A stretch of 64,000 nucleotides of DNA from positions 13,475,058-13,539,057 of the forward strand of contig CM051033.1 of assembly GCA_027627225.1 (NCBI GenBank). The letters run 5' to 3'. Below, piece after piece: positions 48,628 through 60,575 of this stretch; within the stretch, counting starts at the first letter, position 1, and every line of letters starts with the position of its first letter. This DNA comes from Congeria kusceri. Its lineage: Eukaryota; Mollusca; Bivalvia; Myida; Dreissenidae. A program made the translations under genes and the position numbers. Under the pieces are notes generated by a model. It saw only the letters and a list, made by a program, of their open reading frames with translations. It ran no database searches and was not told the DNA's origin.

Positions 48628-48922
48628 GGCCGGCTAGCTCAGTTGATAGAGCGCTGCACTACAAGTCCGAGGATCGCGGGTTCGATTCCCAGCCCGGCCA
48701 CATAAGTTGTGTGTGGATTGGTCATGAAATTATTTCTACGGCCATTCTCCCCCTACCTCTGATTCAAGTAGGGCAGTTGTCAGTTACTGGCATAAGTTTG
48801 TGCACTTAGTACTGGTAAACCAGCTTACCCAGGAAACGTGTGAGTAGGTTAACTGACCGCCGTTATATGACTGAAATACTGTTGAATATGGCGAAATATC
48901 CAAACAAACAGACAAACAAACC
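48628..48922 (+). mobile_element. tRNA-derived SINE (unit 4, full body)
   Basis: Head at 48628-48699 as in unit 2, with one change in the anticodon loop region (ACAAGTCC). The body keeps GACCGCCGTTATATGACTG and AAATACTGTTGAATATGGCG before the CAAACAAACAGACAAAC tail. Such a conserved 3' domain and tail are typical of mollusc SINEs. Confidence 0.8.
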
Positions 48923-49011
48923 ACTACTACTACCACTACTACCACAACAACAACAACTACTACTACTACTACTACCACTACTACTATTACTACTTCTACT
49001 ACTACTAATAA
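48923..49011. repeat. ACT/ACA microsatellite after the SINE (unit 4)
   Basis: Short impure triplet tract; overlapping Val-, Leu- and Ser-rich frames are artefacts. Confidence 0.9.
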
Positions 49012-49127
49012 TAATCATACTTAGGTAAAGAATTGAATGCATAATACTTTGCAAATAATTATAATTATTTATTTAGTATTAGTATGTACTTGAAGATGAA
49101 ATAATAAAACTAATATTTATTATTTTA

Positions 49128-49942
49128 GTGTACACAAAGTCGCCCTCTACATTTACAGTTTTTGCATTGTTTTGACCTATTAGGGTATTTTCCTTCACAA
49201 GGGACACTCTTTGCTCATGCATGTCCTTAACATTGACACTTTCATCCTTTTCATTAACTTTGTTACTTAATCTTTGTATGGAGGACTGGGTGGGGGCTAT
49301 TATATTAGCGTTGCTAAGAATTCTGCGCACACCGGTATTGCTGACTGGTGTTGTGCAGAGTCCAAGCTGAAGGCCTATGTTTACTTTTGCGGCACGCCTA
49401 CCACGGCCTTGTTTTACAATCAACCTCCTCGTAAAGACTGCGATACTTGCTAATGTATGAACACTTTGTACATTTTAGCCGCTCACGCCAACCCAACCTA
49501 GACCCCACCTAATGGAGGTAGCGGCATTAAAATTTAAATCGCCATCACAGTTTGATTTAATTTCAGTATGTTCTTTAAATGCTGTGTTGAAAAGAACCTG
49601 GACCTCAGCCTGAGCCATCCACTTATTGGTATACAAGTCTGGATGTAGTTACGAGTCATTAAAACTACTGTACTCGTCAACTACATTAGTGGCATTGGGA
49701 CGGGGCCGTAACGTTGACACAGTCGTGCCCGCACCATCGGTATCTTTGAAGGTTAGTACATTGTTATTGTCATGTATTCTACTATCGAATGACTTCTTTT
49801 CCAATCTCACATACTTCTTATCATCAACAGTTGGAAAAGAAAGAGTTTTACCCTTGTTGGGACTCCCGAGCCCATTCTTGAACAAACTTTTTCGCAAGTG
49901 AGCTCGACGCGTTGAAGCCGGCATAGCGACTAGACTTATCAC
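49128..49942 (-). pseudogene. Mutator-like transposase domain fragment (copy e)
   Basis: Nearly identical to copy d, with the stop after SSFNDS at about 49649 and the 5 bp frame-breaking insertion. It also shares LRKSLFKNGLG. The truncated end abuts the SINE/microsatellite block, as in unit 2. Confidence 0.8.
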
Positions 49943-51374
49943 AATTAAAAGATAGTAAACTATTATATATGTACACTAATTATATCTAACTTACACTAGT
50001 AATCACAATAATGAGTAAACATGCACAGAAAACCTTTTTATTTCCACAGATTACACAGCACTGAGTACTGTATACAGACTGAAGGTTGCTGGAGACTGGC
50101 CTAGAAGGAATTCACATCTCACCCACAGGTTCAGGTGTGACAAAAGACTATTAATTAGTACCTGGCATTGACATGTTTTGTTTATTGTGTGTCAGGAGGT
50201 ACAGTCTGTTGAATGTTATGTAAACAAACCCTTTTCTTGGGTCAAATGGCATCTGAAATGCTACTTTTATATGGATTTTACCGCCAAAAATGCAGATTTT
50301 ATTTTTTTAGCTCAAAAACAGCTTGAAAACCTGTTGTGTAACATTTAAAATGCTAATGAAGATTTTTTTTCACTTTTGATATTATATATTACATCTGCTA
50401 TGCCTATTAAAATCCAAAGTTATGCTTAATTCTGATTTAAAATAATGTTTTCCAAGATGTACCTAAGTACATGTTTTCTGTCTAAATTCTTGTCTCGAAA
50501 TGCCTTTATATGTGGTATATTTCATTATTATTTTTTTCCAATAAATCCTTAAACCAGTGTGATAGGACTTCAGGTTCTTTCTCGAAATAGATCAGATTTA
50601 TGAAAAATGAGTTTTTTTTCAAATTTGAAAGGGTTGGGTTCTCTTCAAGGTCAAATTACCCCAAACAGGAAGTCACATCCTCTGGGCTGTCAGTTAGATA
50701 ATAAACACATATGGTTCAGTGTATAATGCATACGATTTTTAAAATACAGTTTAAATGATATGTTTTGGTATCAATTTAAAGGTATATATATCAGAAATAA
50801 GAAAAAAGGTGGTTTTTTGGCACTACTTTGTTCTTAGTGGTTCCCAGCTTCATAGCTTTGGCCCATGTATTCATGCACAAAATGGCAGCCTCCATGCCCG
50901 TCAAAACCGGTGTGTTTATTCTAAGGTAAATATTTTGAGTTACAACACATATAATTTTTTGACATTCATTTTTGTCAAAAGGATATGGCGTTATGTTTCC
51001 AACAATGTATGGTGATATATTGAAAAGTATCTTGGTCATGGTGAAAATTGAGATCAAACATTGTATATTTTATATGTAACAATGAAGGAATTTATTTGCG
51101 CATGCGTAACCTTGACGTGTATTAACAGCCAGTCAGCGAGTGTATTATATGGAATGTTGACTATCGCATATTAACAGGGGATATTCCCAATGTCATATTA
51201 CACGACCTGTAAACACTGGCATGTAAATTGAAAATGAAAATTGAGCCAATGCAACTAGGAAGCTCAGAACAGGAAATTATTTAAAACGTAAACAAAGTAA
51301 AGAAGTATGTCTGGAATTTTCCAAATTGGATCATTTTTTCCATTCACCTCCGAGAAGAAAAGGAGCCAATTTTT

Positions 51375-52396
51375 AGCTCACCTGAGCACAAAGTGCTAAT
51401 GGTGAGCTTATGTGATCGCCCGTTGTCCGTCGTCCGTGCGTGTGTGCGTGCGTGCGTTCGTCCGTCGTCAACCTTGTATTCAAATAACAACTCCTCCTAA
51501 GCCACTTGGCAGATTTTCACCAAACTTCACAGGAATGATCATTGGGTGACCAACTTTCAAAGTTGTTCCTATCGTTACGGCTCTGGGATCAAAACTGGCC
51601 ACGCCCACGGGGTCACATGATTTATATAGAATTAAATAGCAAAATGACTTTAAAAATCTCCGGCTCAGAGGTTTCTTATTTGGTATGTAACGCTGTATAG
51701 TGATCTTCTTCAAAGACTGTTCAAATTATGCCCCTGGGGTCAAAACTGGCCACGCCCCGGGGGTCACATGGTTTATATAAATTAAAATAGGAAAATGTCT
51801 TTAAAAATCATCTCCTCTGAAACCTCAAGGCCCAGAGGTTTCGTATTTGGTATGTAACATCCTATAGTGGTCCTCTACAAAGACTGTTCAAATTATGCCC
51901 CATGGGTCAAAACTGACTACACGCCAGGGGTCACATGGTTTATATAGCCTTAAATAGCGAAATGACTTTAAAATTCTTCTCCTTTGAAACCGCAAGGCCT
52001 AGAGGTTTCATGTTTGGTATATAGTGGTCCTCTACAAATACTGTTCAAATTATGCCCCTGGGGTCAAAACAACTGGTCACGCCCGGGGGATCACATGGTT
52101 TATATAGACTTAAATAACAAAATGATTTTAAAAATATTCTTCTCAGAAACGACAAGGCCCACAGCTTTCCAATATTTGGTACGTAACATTGCATAGTGGT
52201 CCTCTACAAAGATTGTTTAAATTATGACCCTGGGGTCAAATATGGCCACACCCCGAGGGGTCACATGGTTTATATAGACTTAAATTGAAAAAGGAGTTTT
52301 AAAATCTTTACCTGAAACCGCAAGGCCCAGAGGTTTGTTCAAGATTGTTCAACTTATGCCCCTGGGATCAGAATAAGCCACGCCTCATGGATGCAC
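51375..52396. repeat. Bivalve-type dispersed repeat, ~160 bp monomers (unit 5)
   Basis: Near-identical to the unit 4 copy. Confidence 0.85.
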
Positions 52397-52666
52397 ATTT
52401 CAATTGGGTTACGTTGGGGATTTCTTTTTAACTAGCAGATGCAATGTTAGGATTTATTCATTCGGGGCTACTGGCGGGAAATTTTCACAACATTTGATTG
52501 GATGTTGAGAAAGGTCAAAAGTTGGGTTAAATAGCTTCGCCGCAAAATAAGACATTGATTGGCATATTTTTGTTTCACGCGAGATCTCTGGAATTAATAA
52601 TTCAATAAAATGTCTATGTAGTGCATCCATACAAAGAGGACAGGCGCATATAGCCTGGTCGTTCCG

Positions 52667-53058
52667 GTCTTGCTTGTCTGGACCATAACTTACTTGGCCA
52701 TAGATGGAGGGATTTTAGAATTACTTAGCACTAATGTTTGCCACAATGAGATGGTGTGTAGCGCTCATGAATATGGTCCGCAAGTTAAAAGTCAAGGTCC
52801 TAGACGTCAAATGTCAAAATTGGCACTTTGATTGTCCGTGCTATATATTGCCATGGATTTTGTAACTTCTTGCTTGTCCAGACCATAACTTGGCCATGGA
52901 TTGATGCATTTTCAAATTACTTTGCACAATTGTTTGCATAAATTAAATGACATGTCATGCGCATAGATCAAGAATGTAGATCAGAGGTCAAGGTCATATT
53001 TAAAGGTCAATGTCGAAATTGGCTTTTTGCTTGTCCGGGCTTATAATGTAGCCCAAAC
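52667..53058. repeat. Dispersed CTTGTC-type repeat (unit 5)
   Basis: Collinear full-length copy, near-identical to unit 4. Confidence 0.75.
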
Positions 53059-55807
53059 TCTTCTCAATGGTTACTTCCCCATGGGTACTCTTCACAGTTA
53101 CAACTGCCACCACCAGTTAAAAATACAAATTTGGAAATCTTCAGGGGAGACAATTATGAGGAGATTGAAGATTTATTTTTTACAAAATTTTAATTTCGAC
53201 ATTGATAATTTATAGCAATGACACAGACATGTTGCGTTATTGATCCAGGTATATATATATTACGAGTTAAATTGAAAAACAAAAATAAAAAATAAAAAAA
53301 TAGACATAATAACGCAAGGATTCTACGTTGTCGAACCAGTACCATTACTTTAACGCACCGTTATTGTGACTTATTTCTCTTTAACAGTATTTTTTCTTCT
53401 GTTAAAATATGCAATGTGCAAGGTGGACACTTGGTTGAAATGATTATTCCCTGACAGCTTGTCTCCTTGGTATTGTAATGTATCCCGAACCCAAATTTCT
53501 TGACACATTCGAATGTTCAGCAGATCAAAGACAAGCGCATAGTCAGCTTCAGCTTTTGTCGAAATCGCGAATGCATTCTGTATTTATTACGGGTGACTAG
53601 CCTTTAAATGGAATTTACTTTCTTAGAAGTTGCATGACCTATATAAATTGAATTGGATAAAATTGTAAAGCGTGTGTAAGGCGTTAAAAGTTCACGACCA
53701 TGACTTCAAGTCAGAAAGGCCGCGTTGTTAGCGCGACAAATTTTTTTATCCCGGCTTTCGTAGATTCTAGTCCCCGCAAAGGCAAAGCTTTTTATTTATT
53801 TTTCTTTATATATGTTTTGGTTAGTACAACTGGTTTAGTTTTAGCAGTTAAAGACAGTAAATAACATCTTTCAAAGATTCGACAATCTGTGAACCAGTCC
53901 TTGTTGATATATTTAACTGAGTTTGATATACGGTCCTTCTCTAGCGACTGCTACAGAAGGTTTCTAAAGGAACCTATTCACAGATTAGAAAATTGAAAAG
54001 TTGTTGACACGTATTCCAAAAACTAAAAAATATACACTACTCAGAAATATTTTTGAATAACGTGTCGTTAATGAATTGTCATCAGTTGAAATGGACGAAA
54101 TTATAAAGCAATTGTAACGTACATGTTTGAATAGAATACTACTGTAATTTTTATGATCATTTTAAAGTCGCATGTATCAAATAGTGTTGAACACACAACA
54201 GTGTATGATAAACCGACAGACTGATTACCGGTAGTTAAGTGAAGGCGCCACTTTTTCTTTCTTATACTTATATTTTTGCAATTAAAATTGGAACTTCTTT
54301 TAACTATGCTCCGTTCTAAATCGGAATTTCCTTTTCCACTTCATTTTCCGTTGTTTATGGGTAGTTTAACAACGATAATTTTGTTCTTTGTCTATAGAAA
54401 AAGTAGCGGGTATTATGTTAATATTTTCGTTCAGCCTTGGCAGCTTCCACGTTTCTCAGCCTCGCATGATCAACTTGATCTTTATCCAACACTCACATGA
54501 TATTCTCTATAGATAATAGCATTACGTTTTACAAACCTCTATTCCATTAGTATGTAGAACGTTATAAAATACCTAGCCGTCTTCGTAGTTTTTGTGTTTT
54601 TGTTTGTATACTAGTTTAGGAGTAATTACTTCACAACATCAAGGTTTATGTGAACGAATAATAAGTGTGTGAAATCAACCCTCGTAAGATAGTGGACACA
54701 CACATTGAAAAGTAATGCATAAATTGCTTAAGAAACCGATTACTGATTGCAATGAGATTACTTGCGAATTTAATTCAAATTATGTAAGTGCACTTTATAG
54801 AGCACTTTTTAGCGCAAAATGCTCAGTACGAATCAATGTTGATAGCAACCTATGGCAGGTGGAACATACTATTATTTTCATTTAGTGTTTATTAGTGGGA
54901 ATGTTTAATTACATTACACTTGTATAAAAAAAAATGTTATTTCTAAATGCTTTACTATGTTTTTTTGGCCTTGACCGGAAACCTATGGACCTTATTCATT
55001 CACGAAATACGCCGTCTTGTCGAGTTTAAATCCATCCTGCCATGGCTAAATTCAACCTCCGCGCAGAGATTTAATTGTGTCCCTAGCATAGCTCAATTTT
55101 AAATCCTGTCGGCCACGTGACCATAGACAAACACTTGGCGCAAAATAAAATCGTGGACAAGCACATGATAAAAACATGCTACGCAGTAATTGGGCACAAA
55201 TATGTGTGCACGATTCTACAATTATACGCATATAAATGTTTAACGATGCATTATCTCAAAATCAGGAAGGTACGAAATGATCTTTATTAACAAGTAGATT
55301 ATATTACTTATATAACAGGAACGATGTTTACAAATTATTTGTAAATTGTAAACACACTAATAAATTCGGGTCACTATCGCATTTTTTAAAATGTTAAACA
55401 CTTTAGTTTAATTCATTATTTGGCTTTATTTTATTGTAATCTATATTTACTTATTATTATACATTAATTTCGTACTACGAATACTTTGAAGCATACTGCA
55501 TCTTTAAAAAAAAATACATAACTAAGTAAAATGAATAAATGTATGTTTTGCATTTATTTTATTTCCAATAACATAAAACAATTCATTAACTGTTGCAATA
55601 ACAATGTAGGGGGAGCGAATGCAGGTTGATGTTACGAACAGTATTCGGGACGATGTCTCCGCGCTAACCCCTCCAAGGCAGGAACCACCACCGAAAAAAT
55701 CGTCGCTGAAATAAGCATACTCTGTAAAAAGAATGTTGGCATATTTTAACGGACATCAAGGGTCTTATTCACAAATGTTTGAATTTACAAAAACATGACA
55801 TAAATGT

Positions 55808-55913
55808 CTATAAACTTCTAAATAAAAGCATCTGTTTGGTATAGGTAAAACATTTCGAAATCGCCAATTTGCCAATCTGGGATCGGGTCCGTTTAACACC
55901 AAAAACAACCGAT
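55808..55913 (-). pseudogene. Secreted-protein gene remnant: exon 9 only (unit 5)
   Basis: Identical in content to the unit 4 orphan exon, including the synonymous change and the expanded acceptor tract. Everything upstream in the gene was lost in the shared deletion (junction about 56075). Confidence 0.6.
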
Positions 55914-56075
55914 CTACACACTCAACAAAATGTTAAAGTGTCAGACATAAAACAAAGCTAATAATGGTTTCATCAAAACTGGAAAACAAACTTGGATATG
56001 CATTTTAAAATTATATTTAAAAAAATAAAGAAAAAAACAAAAGTAAATTAACAATTTAATCATCAATAAAAGATG

Positions 56076-56146
56076 ACTACCACTACCACTTCTACTGCTA
56101 CTACTACCACTACCACTACCACTACCACTACTACTTCTACTACTTT
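56076..56146. repeat. Microsatellite at the deletion junction (unit 5)
   Basis: Same join as at 48553 in unit 4. Confidence 0.9.
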
Positions 56147-56150
56147 GCCG

Positions 56151-56445
56151 GGCCGGCTAGCTCAGTTGATAGAGCGCTGCACTACAAATCCGAGGATCGC
56201 GGGTTCGATTCCCAGCCCGGCCACATAAGTTGTGTGTGGATTGGTCATGAAATTATTTCTACGGCCATTCTCCCCCTACCTCTGATTCAAGTAGGGCAGT
56301 TGTCAGTTACTGGCATAAGTTTGTGCACTTAGTACTGGTAAACCAGCTTACCCAGGAAACGTGTGAGTAGGTTAACTGACCGCCGTTATATGACTGAAAT
56401 ACTGTTGAATATGGCGAAATATCCAAACAAACAGACAAACAAACC
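56151..56445 (+). mobile_element. tRNA-derived SINE (unit 5, full body)
   Basis: Same as the unit 4 copy, but with ACAAATCC as in unit 2. tRNA-like head at 56151-56222. Confidence 0.8.
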
Positions 56446-56534
56446 ACTACTACTACCACTACTACCACAACAACAACAACTACTACTACTACTACTACCA
56501 CTACTACTATTACTACTTCTACTACTACTAATAA
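56446..56534. repeat. ACT/ACA microsatellite after the SINE (unit 5)
   Basis: Copy of the unit 4 tract. Confidence 0.9.
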
Positions 56535-56650
56535 TAATCATACTTAGGTAAAGAATTGAATGCATAATACTTTGCAAATAATTATAATTATTTATTTAGT
56601 ATTAGTATGTACTTGAAGATGAAATAATAAAACTAATATTTATTATTTTA

Positions 56651-57463
56651 GTGTACACAAAGTCGCCCTCTACATTTACAGTTTTTGCATTGTTTTGACC
56701 TATTAGGGTATTTTCCTTCACAAGGGACACTCTTTGCTCATGCATGTCCTTAACATTGACACTTTCATCCTTTTCATTAACTTTGTTACTTAATCTTTGT
56801 ATGGAGGACTGGGTGGGGGCTATTATATTAGCGTTGCTAAGAATTCTGCGCACACCGGTATTTCTGACTGGTGTTGTGCACAGTCCAAGCTGAAGGCCGA
56901 TGTTTATTTTTGAGGCACGCCTACCACGACCTTTTTTTACAATCAACCTCCTCGTAAAGATTGCGATACTTGCTAATGTATGAACACTGTACATTTTAGC
57001 CGCTCACGCCAACCCAACCTAGACCCCACCTAATGGAGGTAGCGGCATTAAAATTTAAATCGCCATCACAGTTTGATTTAATTTCAGTATGTTCTTTAAA
57101 TGCAGTGTTGAAAAGAACCTGGACCTGAGCCTGAGCCATCCACTTATTGGTATACAAGTCTGGATGTAGTTACGAGTCATTAAAACTACTGTACTCGTCA
57201 ACTACATTAGTAGCATTGGGACGGGGCCGTAACGTTGACACAGTCGTGTCCGCACCATCGGTATCTTTGAAGGTTAGTACATTGTTATTGTCATGTATTC
57301 TACTATCGAATGACTTCTTTTCCAATCTCACATACTTCTTATCAGCAACAGTAGGAAAAGAAAGAGTTTTACCCTTGTTGGGACTCCCGAGCCCCTTCTT
57401 GAACCCACTTTTTCGCAAGTGAGCTCGACGCGTTGAAGCCGGCATAGCGACTAGACTTATCAC
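56651..57463 (-). pseudogene. Mutator-like transposase domain fragment (copy f, mosaic)
   Basis: Has the SSFNDS stop (about 57170) and the 5 bp insertion. Its lower half shares variants with copy c (the KINIG version and a run of seven T near 56935). Its N-terminal part shares variants with copy b (LRKSGFKKGLG, VADKKY), and it also has b's 2 bp deletion near 56992. This mixture suggests exchange between array copies. Confidence 0.8.
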
Positions 57464-58896
57464 AATTAAAAGATAGTAAACTATTATATATGTACACTAA
57501 TTATATCTAACTTACACTAGTAATCACAATAATGAGTAAACATGCAAAGAAAACCTTTTTATTTCCACAGATTACACAGCACTGAGTACTGGATACAGAC
57601 TGAAGGTTGCAGGAGACTGGCCTAGAAGGAATTCACATCTCACCCACAGGTTCAGGTGTGACAAAAGACTGTTAATTAGTACCTGGTATTTACATGTTTT
57701 GTTTATTGTGTGTCAGGAGGTACAGTCTGTTGAATGTTATGTAAACAAACCCTTTTCTTGGGTCAAATGGCATCTGAAATGCTACTTTTATATGGATTTT
57801 ACCGCCAAAAATGCAGATTGTATTTTTTTAGCTCAAAAACAGCTTGAAAATCTGTTGTGTAACATTTAAAATGCTAATGAAGATTTTTTTTCACTTTTGA
57901 TATTATATATTACATCTGCTATGCCTATTAAAATCCAAAGTTATGCTTAATTCTGATTTAAAATAATGTTTTCCAAGATGTACCTAAGTACATGTCTTCT
58001 GTCTAAATTCTTGTCTCGAAATGCCTTTATATGTGGTATATTTCATTATTAATTTTTTCCAATAAATCCTTAAACCAGTGTGATAGGACTTCATGTTCTT
58101 TCTCGAAATAGATCAGATTTATGAAAAATGAGTTTTTTTTCAAATTTGAAAGGGTTGGGTTCTCTTCAAGGTCAAATTACCCCAAACAGGAAGTCACATC
58201 CAATGGGCTGTCAGTTAGATAATAAACACATATGGTTCAGTGTATAATGCATATGATTTTTAAAATACAGTTTAAATGATATGTTTTGGTATCAATTTAA
58301 AGGTATATATATAAGAAATAAGAAAAAAGGTGTTTTTTGGCACTACTTTGTTCTTAGTAGTTCCCAGCTTCATAGCTTTGGCTCATGTATTCATGCACAA
58401 AATGGCAGCCTCCATGCCCGTCAAAACCGGTGTGTTTATTCTAAGGTAAATATTTTGAGTTACAACACATATAATTTGTTGACATTCATTTTTATCAAAA
58501 GGTTATGGCCTTATGTTGCCAACGATGTATGGTGATATATTGAAAAGTATCTTGGTCATGGTGAAAATTGAGATCAAACATTGTATATTTTATATGTAAC
58601 AATGACGGAATTTATTTGCGCATGCGTAGCCTTGACGTGTATTAACAACCAGTCAGCGAGTGTATTATATGGAATGTTGCCTATCGCATATTAACAGGGG
58701 ATATTCCCCATGTCATATTACACGACCTGTAAACACTGGCATGTAAATTGAAAATGCAAATTGAGCCAACTTCCGCGTAGGAAGCTCAGAACAGGAAATT
58801 ATTTAAAACGTAAACAAAGTAAAGAGGTATGTCTGGAATTTTCCACATTGGATCATTTTTTCCATTCACCGCCGAGAAGAAAAGGAGCCAATTTTT

Positions 58897-59918
58897 AGCT
58901 CACCTGAGCACAAAGTGCTAATGGTGAGCTTATGTGATCGCCCGTTGTCCGTCGTCCGTGCGTGTGTGCATGCGTGCGTTCGTCCGTCGTCAACCTTGTA
59001 TTCAAATAACAACTCCTCCTAAACCACTTGGCAGATTTTCACCAAACTTCACAGGAATGATCATTGGGTGACCAACTTTCAAAGTTGTTCCTATCGTTAC
59101 GGCCCTGTGATCAAAACTGGCCACACCCACGGGGTCACATGATTTATATAGAATTAAATAGCAAAATAACTTTAAAAATCTCCGGCTCAGAGGTTTCTTA
59201 TTTGGTATGTAACGCTGTATAGTGATCTTCTTCAAAGACTGTTCAAATTATGCCCCTGGGGTCAAAACTGGCCACGCCCCGGGGGTCACATGGTTTATAT
59301 AAATTAAAATAGGAAAATGTCTTTAAAAATCATCTCCTCCGAAACCTCAAGGTCCAGAGGTTTCGTATTTGGTATGTAACATCCTATAGTGGTCCTCTAC
59401 AAAGACTGTTCAAATTATGCCCCATGGGTCAAAACTGACCACACGCCAGGGGTCACATGGTTTCTATAGCCTTAAATAGCAAAATGACTTTAAAATTCTT
59501 CTCCTGTGAAACCGCAAGGCCTAGAGGTTTCATGTTTGGTATATAGTGGTCCTCTACAAATACTGTTCAAATTATGCCCCTGGGGTCAAAACAACTGGTC
59601 ACGCCCGGGGGATCACATGGTTTATATAGACTTAAATAACAAAATGATTTTAAAAATATTCTTCTCAGAAACGACAAGGCCCACAGCTTTCCAATATTTG
59701 GTACGTAACATTGCATAGTGGTCCTCTACAAAGATTGTTTAAATTATGCCCCTGGGGTCAAATATGGCCACACCCCGAGGGGTCACATTTTTTATATAGA
59801 CTTAAATTGAAAAAGGAGTTTTAAAATCTTTACCTGAAACCGCAAGGCCCAGAGGTTTGTTCAAGATTGTTCAACTTATGCCCCTGGGATCAAAATAAGC
59901 CACGCCTCGGGGATGCAC
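58897..59918. repeat. Bivalve-type dispersed repeat, ~160 bp monomers (unit 6)
   Basis: Collinear copy with the common CTCGGGGATG ending, unlike units 4 and 5. Confidence 0.85.
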
Positions 59919-60188
59919 ATTTCAATTGGGTTACGGTGGGAATTTCTTTTTAACTAGCAGATGCAATGTTAGGATTTATTCATTCGGGACTACTGGCGGG
60001 AAATTTTCACAACATTTGATTGGATGTTGAGAAAGGTCAAAAGTTGGGTTAAATAGCCTCGCCGCAAAATAAGACATTGATTGGCATATTTTTGTTTCAC
60101 GCGAGATCTCTGGAATTAATAATTCAATAAAATGTCTATGTAGTGCATCCATACAAAGAGGACAGGCGCATATAGCCTGGTCGTTCCG

Positions 60189-60575
60189 GTCTTGCTTGTC
60201 TGGACCACAACTTACTTGGCCGTAGATGGAAGGATTTTAGAATTACTTAGCATTAATGTTTGCCACAATGAGATGGTGTGTAGCGCTCATGAATATGGTC
60301 CGCAAGTTAAAAGTCAAGGTCCTAGACGTCAAATGTCAAAATTGGCACTTTGTCCGTGCTATATATTGCCATGGATTTTGTAACTTCTTGCTTGTCCAGA
60401 CCATAACTTGGCCATGGATTGATGCATTTTCAAATTACTTTGCACAATTGTTTGCATAAATTAAATGACATGTCATGCGCATAGATCAAGAATGTAGATC
60501 AGAGGTCAAGGTCATATTTAAAGGTCAATGTCGAAATTGGCTTTTCGCTTGTCCGGGCTTATAATGTAGCCCAAA
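60189..60575. repeat. Dispersed CTTGTC-type repeat (unit 6)
   Basis: Collinear copy, a few bases shorter (loss near 60352). Confidence 0.75.

Larger units (their letters stand above)
42348..49871. repeat. Tandem array unit 4 (7.52 kb, internally deleted)
   Basis: Follows the long unit plan up to about 48552. It then jumps straight into the trinucleotide microsatellite that precedes the SINE in unit 2, so the region carrying exons 1-8 of the minus-strand gene, all intronic MITEs and the foldback is missing. Unit 5 is almost a base-for-base copy, with the same junction. Confidence 0.95.
49872..57392. repeat. Tandem array unit 5 (7.52 kb, near-identical to unit 4)
   Basis: Differs from unit 4 by only scattered single bases over most of its length (for example near 50733, 51237, 53595, 53727 and 56188), with the same deletion junction at about 56075. 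This points to a very recent duplication of the already shortened unit. Its terminal Mutator-like fragment does not match unit 4's and looks like a mosaic. Confidence 0.95.
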
